Assembly (NCBI GenBank): GCA_002422605.1
Contig: DISW01000023.1
Coordinates: 372,001 to 436,000 of the forward strand
Direction of reading: 5' to 3'
Length of the DNA stretch: 64,000 nucleotides
Origin: Bacteriovoracaceae bacterium UBA6200
GTDB lineage: Bacteria; Bdellovibrionota; Bacteriovoracia; Bacteriovoracales; Bacteriovoracaceae
Shown: in pieces, positions 58,539 to 64,000 of the stretch
Position numbering within the stretch: position 1 is the stretch's first letter
Layout of the letters: each line of letters opens with the position of its first letter
Position numbers and translations under genes: made by a program
The notes under the pieces: model-generated
Databases searched by the model: none
What the model saw: only the letters and a program-made list of their open reading frames with translations
Told to the model about the DNA's origin: nothing

Positions 58539-61376
58539 ATGATGCGTCGATTTGTGTTACTAGCAATGCTCTTTATTGTTCTTGATGTCAGGGCCAATGT
58601 TATTGAAGCTCCTCCCATCGCTGCAGACTTTGCTCAAAACCCCTCCCATCTGGAGTGGAGACATATTGTCACAGAACATTTTGATATTATTTTTCCTCAG
58701 GACATTGAAGATGAGGCCCAACGAGTGGCCCATATTTTGGAGAAGGCTTACCCTTATGTCACTCGTTCTTTGGAAACGAGCCCCCCCCGTATTCCACTTG
58801 TTCTTCAAAATCAATCAACGACGTCTAATGGTTTTGTCACTCTCGCCCCTCGTAGGTCAGAATGGTACGTGACACCTGCTGTGGATCCGGTTCTGACTAA
58901 CACCGAATGGTTAAAAACTCTTTCTATTCATGAATTCCGTCATGTGGTTCAGTTTCATAAAACGCGTCAAGGATTTAATATCGCCCTGGAAATCCTCTTG
59001 GGCGAAATCGGACAGGCCTTAGGTCTTGGGTTAACTCTACCGCCTTGGTTTTTGGAAGGTGATGCTGTCGGAATAGAAACGGCCCTGACGAAAGGCGGTC
59101 GAGGAAGACTTCCTTTATTTGATAGGGATCTTAGAACTCTTCTTCTTTCTGATAAGAAATGGAACTATGATAAGGCCCATTTAGGGTCCTATGAGGACTA
59201 CGTTCCTAATCACTACGTCTATGGATACTTTTACACCTCATGGCTAAGGAATAAGTATGGTGATCTTTTTCTTTCAAGGCTTGCAGATGAGTCGGCCAAA
59301 AATAGTTGGAATCCTCTAAACTTTTATCTCACTACAGAAAGCCTGACCGGTGAAACTTTCGAAAGTTTTTACCGGAACGTGATGGGGGATCTGGTTCGCG
59401 AGTGGAAAGAACGGGTCGCTGAACTTTCTCCCACTCCTTATGAGGTTTTGAACAAAGGCAAACGTTTTGGTTGGACCAATTATCTTTATCCTCAGTTAAC
59501 AGAAGATGGGAAGATCCTCGCCCTGAAAAAAGGACTCTCACACATTCCGCAATTTGTTTTAATTAATGGATCAGAAGAGAAAACTCTCTTCTATCCTTCA
59601 TCCCTTCAGAGTGAGTATCCGTTCAAGCTTCGAAAGGGACGCTTCGCCTTTTTTGAAAATGAACTTGATCCAAGGTGGGGATACCGGGATTACTCACGTC
59701 TTAAAGTTTACGATCTGAAGGAAGAAAAGTTTATCCTTGATACCAGAAAAACTAAAGGTCGACTGGCAGTTATTGATCATGAGGGAAGTCGGATCTTGTA
59801 TGTGGATTGGAAGCCTGATCAGGGACAAAATATTGTCGTAACCAGCCTGAAAGGGAAAGAGCTGCTAAGGTTTCCTTTTCCAAAAGAAGAAGTCATTACT
59901 TCCATGGACTGGGTGGATGAAGAAAATATTGTCATGATCGTTAAAGATTATGATGACCAAAAATCAATGATTCGTCTTAATCTTGCCACGTGGAATAGGG
60001 AAGTCTTAATCCCTAAGGAAGTAACTAATTTAGGATCAGTGACTGTTAATGAAGGAAAGATCCTTTATGAAAGTCCGGAGTCAGGCATTGATAATATCTG
60101 GCTTTATACTGAGGATGGTCCTAGACAGATAACGAGTTCGCTCTATGGCTCATATGCGCCTCTTCTTTCCAAAGGTAAACTTTATTATAATGATTACACT
60201 GCTTCCGGAATGGATATTGTTTCGAAGAATCTTCCCTTTGATGAAGAACAAAAGTCCGAAGGAAGCTTCTATCCCATTTATGAAAAGTTCGCCAAAAGCG
60301 AAAACTATTCAGAATTAAATAGCGAGCTATTGGATAAAAAAACTTACACCAGTCAAAAATATTCTCAGCCTAAGAATTCTTTTAATCTTCATAGTTGGAC
60401 TATTTTCGCTCCTCCCTTAAGCAATACAATTACTTTAGTAGGATACAGTCGGGACATTCTGAATAACTTTAGTCTTACTGCCGGAGCCGAATACCATTTA
60501 GGTGAAAGAGTAGGACAGGTTTTCGTTTCAGGACTTTGGTCTCATTACTATCCTTTATTTGATTTACGTGCCGGTTATGGAGGAAGAAGAGAAGAATTCG
60601 CAACCCCTGAGGGAGAGAAAGAACATCGTTGGGAAGAAGGAACCGTTGAAGCTGGAATTCAAATTCCATGGAAATATCTTCAGGGAAGATTTACTCATCA
60701 GTTCACCATCCGAGCTTTTTCTAAAATCATTAAAGTGGTGAATAAAAGGGCGGATGATCTTTCAGAGATTAATGATGGGGCCCTCCATTCTCCAGGAGCG
60801 GAACTTAGTTATTCGGCCATATCACGATTGGCCCGACGGGATATTAATCCTCATTTGGGTTTTTCTCTCTTTATGAAAGTTGAAGAAGGAAAAGACATTA
60901 CTGGTACTGATCAAGCAGGAAGTCTAAAGCATTTGGATTCAAGACTTTATCTTCCGGGACTATGGTATCATCATTCTTTTTATCATCAGCTGGCCTATGA
61001 AAGGCAAAGGGATGATCTTTATCAATACTCTTCTCTGGTATTCTATCCGCGTGGTACGAGAAGTATTTTTCTGCAGGAATTAACAAAATATTCAGGAAAC
61101 TATTTATTACCGCTTTTTTATCCTGATTATAATTTATCCCGCTATCTCTATTTTAAAAGAATTTCTTTAAATCTCTTTTATGATGAGTTGAATGGCCGCT
61201 TTAAGGGAATGTCATACAGGGCCGCCTCTTACGGCTGGGAAACAATTTTTGAAATGCATTTCCTTAGAATCTTCCTGCCATTCAGTATTGGAGTTAGGGG
61301 AAGTTACGTCATTGATGGATTAGATAAAAGTAATAATTATGAACTCTTCTTTACCACGGTTCTGGGAACATTTTAA
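58539..61376 (+). CDS. Surface gluzincin metalloprotease fused to beta-propeller and outer-membrane barrel
   Basis: The 945-residue protein has a signal peptide (1-19) and an HExxH zinc-protease site (HEFRH, His131, Glu132, His135) with the gluzincin Glu in WFLEGDA (Glu173). Residues about 300-580 form a TolB/WD40-like propeller of repeated strands (for example KSMIRLNLATWNREVL, DNIWLYTEDGPRQIT), and 610-945 form a barrel ending LFFTTVLGTF. The architecture suggests a protease displayed on the outer membrane. The gene follows the LysR stop directly and overlaps the next gene by 38 nt. Confidence 0.8.
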   Translation: MMRRFVLLAMLFIVLDVRANVIEAPPIAADFAQNPSHLEWRHIVTEHFDIIFPQDIEDEAQRVAHILEKAYPYVTRSLETSPPRIPLVLQNQSTTSNGFVTLAPRRSEWYVTPAVDPVLTNTEWLKTLSIHEFRHVVQFHKTRQGFNIALEILLGEIGQALGLGLTLPPWFLEGDAVGIETALTKGGRGRLPLFDRDLRTLLLSDKKWNYDKAHLGSYEDYVPNHYVYGYFYTSWLRNKYGDLFLSRLADESAKNSWNPLNFYLTTESLTGETFESFYRNVMGDLVREWKERVAELSPTPYEVLNKGKRFGWTNYLYPQLTEDGKILALKKGLSHIPQFVLINGSEEKTLFYPSSLQSEYPFKLRKGRFAFFENELDPRWGYRDYSRLKVYDLKEEKFILDTRKTKGRLAVIDHEGSRILYVDWKPDQGQNIVVTSLKGKELLRFPFPKEEVITSMDWVDEENIVMIVKDYDDQKSMIRLNLATWNREVLIPKEVTNLGSVTVNEGKILYESPESGIDNIWLYTEDGPRQITSSLYGSYAPLLSKGKLYYNDYTASGMDIVSKNLPFDEEQKSEGSFYPIYEKFAKSENYSELNSELLDKKTYTSQKYSQPKNSFNLHSWTIFAPPLSNTITLVGYSRDILNNFSLTAGAEYHLGERVGQVFVSGLWSHYYPLFDLRAGYGGRREEFATPEGEKEHRWEEGTVEAGIQIPWKYLQGRFTHQFTIRAFSKIIKVVNKRADDLSEINDGALHSPGAELSYSAISRLARRDINPHLGFSLFMKVEEGKDITGTDQAGSLKHLDSRLYLPGLWYHHSFYHQLAYERQRDDLYQYSSLVFYPRGTRSIFLQELTKYSGNYLLPLFYPDYNLSRYLYFKRISLNLFYDELNGRFKGMSYRAASYGWETIFEMHFLRIFLPFSIGVRGSYVIDGLDKSNNYELFFTTVLGTF

Positions 61377-62319
61377 GCCTCCCTTTGAGGCGATAGAAGA
61401 AGACGTCACTGCCAGATTTGGAAGTTACCAAGGCCTGTCTTCTGATGCTCTCTATACCAACCGAAAAGATCTCTTGAATCTTTTTCAACATCCTTTGATC
61501 CAGGGGAAGCTAGTCGATCTTGGTTGTGGTACCGGCGAAGGATGTCTTGTTTATGGAAGCCTCTTCCCAGAGAGGAATGCTGTCGGGATTGATTTTGAGA
61601 AGGCGAGACTCCGGTATGGACAAGAGTTTAGGGATCAGTTCAAGATAAATAATGTTGAACTGATTCATGGCGATTTACTCCGTGACCTTATTCCAGAGGG
61701 GGATGTCTATTTTTTATATTTCCCAACCGGTCCAGTTTTAGACCGAATGTTGAACGTACTCTATCATCGGCAAACTCCCTTTCATTTAGTTGCCATTGAA
61801 TCTCATGGTGATCTCCTTCCCAGACTTAAACTGGAGAATTGGCTGACATTAAAGGAAGAAGTGCCTCTAGAGCAGAGAAGGCATTATCCTTTTGCTTTAA
61901 TCTTCGAGAGAAACTTTCATAAACGTAACGAAACTCTTTTACCGTTTGAGTTAAGTTTTAAGCACCAGTTTCTATTAATTGAAGAGAGGGGAGAGTTGTG
62001 GATCGGGGAAACCCAAGGTCTCGAATGGACCGAGGGGGATCGATTCGAACTTTTGACTCCGCCCAGGACCATCAATTGGATGAATGTTAAAGCTGTGCTC
62101 AAGAGCGAGAACTTAACTGAAAACGAAAGTCTTGCGTGCAAACTTCGTCATAAAGGGGAGCTTGAGTTTGAGACTGTAAGGGGAAAGACTCAGGGGATCA
62201 TTCGCAAAATAATGAGATCTTCAACCTTTCGGGTGGAAATTTCAACAGGGGAGCAGGTAGAATGGAATGAGATTTTGACTATCAAAAAAGGTTCCCATCT
62301 ATGCTACGTATCTTCTTAG
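61339..62319 (+). CDS. Class I SAM methyltransferase of unknown target
   Basis: The 326-residue protein has motif I LVDLGCGTGEGCLVYGSLFP, then AVGIDFEKARLRYGQEF, and IHGDLL with YFLYFPTGPVLDR in the motif IV position. The C-terminal half (200-326) is beta-rich and unusual for this fold. The N-terminus (MNSSLPRFWEHFKPPFEAIEED) lies inside the overlap with the previous gene, so the two are translationally coupled. The substrate cannot be assigned. Confidence 0.78.
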   Translation: MNSSLPRFWEHFKPPFEAIEEDVTARFGSYQGLSSDALYTNRKDLLNLFQHPLIQGKLVDLGCGTGEGCLVYGSLFPERNAVGIDFEKARLRYGQEFRDQFKINNVELIHGDLLRDLIPEGDVYFLYFPTGPVLDRMLNVLYHRQTPFHLVAIESHGDLLPRLKLENWLTLKEEVPLEQRRHYPFALIFERNFHKRNETLLPFELSFKHQFLLIEERGELWIGETQGLEWTEGDRFELLTPPRTINWMNVKAVLKSENLTENESLACKLRHKGELEFETVRGKTQGIIRKIMRSSTFRVEISTGEQVEWNEILTIKKGSHLCYVSS

Positions 62320-63314
62320 CTCTTCTTTTTATTTCCTCATGTTCAATGGGTACCATCAATAGTGGTGGCGAAAGAAAATATTTATATGATGTTCAAAGGG
62401 AGTATACCTCGGAGCAGCTCAGGGAGCTTTCTCCTCAAGTGGTTATGACTTCCCTGAGAGAACCTAAAGTTGGTAAGCTTGATGAACTTTTTGGTCCGGG
62501 GCAAAATCCTCTTAAAAGAGTAGGGATCATCATTTTTGAATCCATGATTCAACCAACACGGGGAGGTCTTGCCGGCAATGATCTGGTTTATCTTTCAGAG
62601 GCTGGTAAACAACTCCTGACTGAAAAACTATTAAGCGTCTGGGAGGAAGTTTTTGGTATTGTGGCCCCTCGCCTTAATTATGTTTCACTGAATGCAGTTA
62701 AGAAGGCCCCTTCTTTTAACAAGTATGGTTCTGCCGAAAAAGATTACGTTTTGAGTTCTCGTGCTGCCCTTGCTCCGGATGATATCTTTTTTCTGGATTC
62801 TGGTAGAAAAACCACAACTACAACTCTGCTAAATCCTCGCGGCGCCCGTGATATGTCATTTGCCTTGGTTCCTGCCACTGAGCTAATGAGTGGACCGAAG
62901 TGGTCCGAGCATCAAAAACATTTTCTGAACGATGTTTCAAAAGACCTTAACTTTGATGCTCTAATCATTGTCATGAGTGAATTATCATGGACGAGTGCCC
63001 ATACTGATAAACATAGTGGGGTGGCTTTCCCGGAAGAGATGATTGTAAAAATTAAAGCATCAACTCTCGTTCCCCTTCATTCCTATCATAAACGATTGGA
63101 AAAGCTTAAAATGAAAGAACTTCCGAGTGTGACACTTGCCTACAGGACTTATGAATCAGAAATCAGAAATCCTGTTTTTATTTCAGTCCCGGAAGAGCAA
63201 AAGAACTTTGAAACGATTGAAACAGAAATCCTTTCCCCCTTACTTAAGACCTATAAAGACCTTACTATCATGACAATAATGAAACTCAGTGAAGATCTGA
63301 AAAAGACCTGGTGA
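62301..63314 (+). CDS. Lipoprotein of unknown function
   Basis: The 337-residue protein has a lipoprotein signal (MLRIFLALLFISSC, lipid Cys14) and a long mature domain without recognised family (contains RVGIIIFESMIQPTRGGLAG and VIMTIMKL-type segments near the end). It overlaps the methyltransferase gene by 19 nt and the next gene begins just after its stop, so 58539-64000 behaves as one long unit. Expected location: periplasmic face of a membrane or the surface. Confidence 0.75.
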   Translation: MLRIFLALLFISSCSMGTINSGGERKYLYDVQREYTSEQLRELSPQVVMTSLREPKVGKLDELFGPGQNPLKRVGIIIFESMIQPTRGGLAGNDLVYLSEAGKQLLTEKLLSVWEEVFGIVAPRLNYVSLNAVKKAPSFNKYGSAEKDYVLSSRAALAPDDIFFLDSGRKTTTTTLLNPRGARDMSFALVPATELMSGPKWSEHQKHFLNDVSKDLNFDALIIVMSELSWTSAHTDKHSGVAFPEEMIVKIKASTLVPLHSYHKRLEKLKMKELPSVTLAYRTYESEIRNPVFISVPEEQKNFETIETEILSPLLKTYKDLTIMTIMKLSEDLKKTW

Positions 63315-63315
63315 A

Positions 63316-64000
63316 ATGGAAGACCTTGAGTTCAAACGGAAAGTAAAATTTATCCTTCGATTCGGTAAGGCTTTGCATGCCAGTGGGGCCCCCTCACATA
63401 CGCTTGAAGGTACCATGAGTGATATGTGTCAGATGATGGATATCCGGGGCTCATTCGTTTCTCAGCCAACTGCCATCCTTTCAAGTTTTTCAAATGGTGA
63501 AGAAGAAATCACTCGTATCGAAAGAGTTGAGCCAGTGAGTGTTAATCTTGGAAGACTTGCACATATCGATCAGATTTCCCGTGAAGTCATTTTAAATGAA
63601 GTATCCTATGAAGATGGGTATCAAAAACTAGATGATATTTTGAATGCCCCTGAACCTTTTGGTAAACGCATTCGTGTCATGTATTACTTGTTTTCGACTT
63701 CCGGATTTATGATTCTCTTCGGCGGTACATGGGGCGATCTCTTTGCGTCCATGATCGTGGGGGTATTAATGGGTTTGATCGTTTTGTTCAAACCTCAGGG
63801 GACCATGGCCCAATTGGTAGAAGCCATTGTGGCGGTGATTGCGAGCTTTGCGACCTATCTCCTGGCCAAATTATGGCCCGGTCTAAATGTAGGAGTAGTC
63901 ATCCTTTCTAGTTTAATCATCTTCATGCCAGGTCTTTTCATCACCAATGCTATAGCTGAAATTGCGGCCCAGCACCTCGTCTCTGGAACAGCACGTTTGG
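63316..64000 (+). CDS. ThrE/YjjP-family threonine/serine exporter-like protein, cut by the window edge
   Basis: The frame starts with ATG 63316, 1 nt after the previous stop, and runs to the right edge (228 residues seen). The N-terminal cytosolic domain has LHASGAPSHTLEGTMSD and SQPTAILSSF, followed by several hydrophobic helices including FGGTWGDLFASMIVGVLMG and a late MPGLFITNAIAEIAAQHL. This is the ThrE (DUF1212) pattern of amino acid exporters. The last helices are missing here. Confidence 0.85.
   Translation, partial: MEDLEFKRKVKFILRFGKALHASGAPSHTLEGTMSDMCQMMDIRGSFVSQPTAILSSFSNGEEEITRIERVEPVSVNLGRLAHIDQISREVILNEVSYEDGYQKLDDILNAPEPFGKRIRVMYYLFSTSGFMILFGGTWGDLFASMIVGVLMGLIVLFKPQGTMAQLVEAIVAVIASFATYLLAKLWPGLNVGVVILSSLIIFMPGLFITNAIAEIAAQHLVSGTARL

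Noticed and set aside
1..64000. tRNA, rRNA, CRISPR, insertion sequences, prophage or integrative element
   Set aside because: No cloverleaf, rRNA core sequence, spaced direct repeats, transposase/integrase or phage genes were seen on either strand by eye; a covariance-model scan would be decisive.

Overview
The window looks like chromosome of a Gram-negative predatory or gliding bacterium of the Bdellovibrionota, most likely the Bacteriovorax/Peredibacter side. The reasons are an Agl/Glt-type gliding cluster, many small secreted proteins and lipoproteins, OMP_myx_plus-type barrels, a moderately AT-rich base composition (by eye, not computed), and a eukaryote-like class Ia ribonucleotide reductase. 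The taxonomic call is inference. I saw no rRNA, tRNA, CRISPR array, insertion sequence or prophage.

Layout. 1-5.7 kb (mostly minus strand): secreted trypsin-like protease, a haem-oxygenase-like diiron protein paired with a GNAT-like protein, a membrane sensor kinase, phenylalanine hydroxylase and a PlsC-like acyltransferase. 5.7-20 kb: DMT exporter, CDF metal exporter, DUF1460 amidase-like protein, a very long UbiB/AarF-like protein, and housekeeping genes (GST, hydrolase, HrpB, YchJ, GreA-like, TcdA, RlmN). 20-31.8 kb: the special region, two consecutive plus-strand transcription units encoding a VWA-domain lipoprotein with Gly/Thr/Pro/Asp repeats, an outer-membrane barrel, TPR proteins, a TolQ/TolR/TolR motor (AglR-Q-S-like), a TPR lipoprotein and an FHA-TM-AgmX/PglI (GltG-like) protein, closed by a strong terminator. 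32-48 kb: Dps, NrdB-NrdA, a REC-PilZ regulator, MsrA, an RNA methyltransferase, Ung, a DEDDh nuclease, a PTPS-like protein, a ceramidase-like protein, and a divergent acyl-CoA locus (two hotdog proteins and TetR on one side, thiolase and thioesterase on the other, with a perfect TetR-type palindrome between). 48-64 kb: three paralogous secreted Cys-pair proteins, methyltransferases, YebC, class I fumarase with a histone-H1-like tail, Hsp20, OsmC overlapping a subtilase on the opposite strand, YceI, LysR, a surface protease-propeller-barrel protein and a ThrE-like exporter running off the end.

The strongest candidate for something undescribed is the gliding-type locus together with its control. 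Both of its transcription units start with the same promoter architecture (TTG-type -35, 16-bp spacer, TAGAAT -10), followed by a structured leader. In each leader a strongly conserved loop of about 31 nt (GTTGGACGTTA...TCAAG.TGCACGT.TGT.GA) is held by a 12-13 bp stem whose two arms differ completely in sequence between the copies but still pair. That covariation argues for a cis-acting RNA (or small RNA) that co-regulates the adhesin/barrel unit and the motor unit. The VWA lipoprotein plus barrel resembles in architecture the CglB/Glt outer-membrane adhesion module of Myxococcus.

Other themes: several genes have a -10 box 6 nt upstream of the start codon and no Shine-Dalgarno, so they look leaderless. 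Two secreted-protein genes have their Shine-Dalgarno locked in a hairpin. Many genes overlap by 4-40 nt, and start codons TTG and GTG are common.
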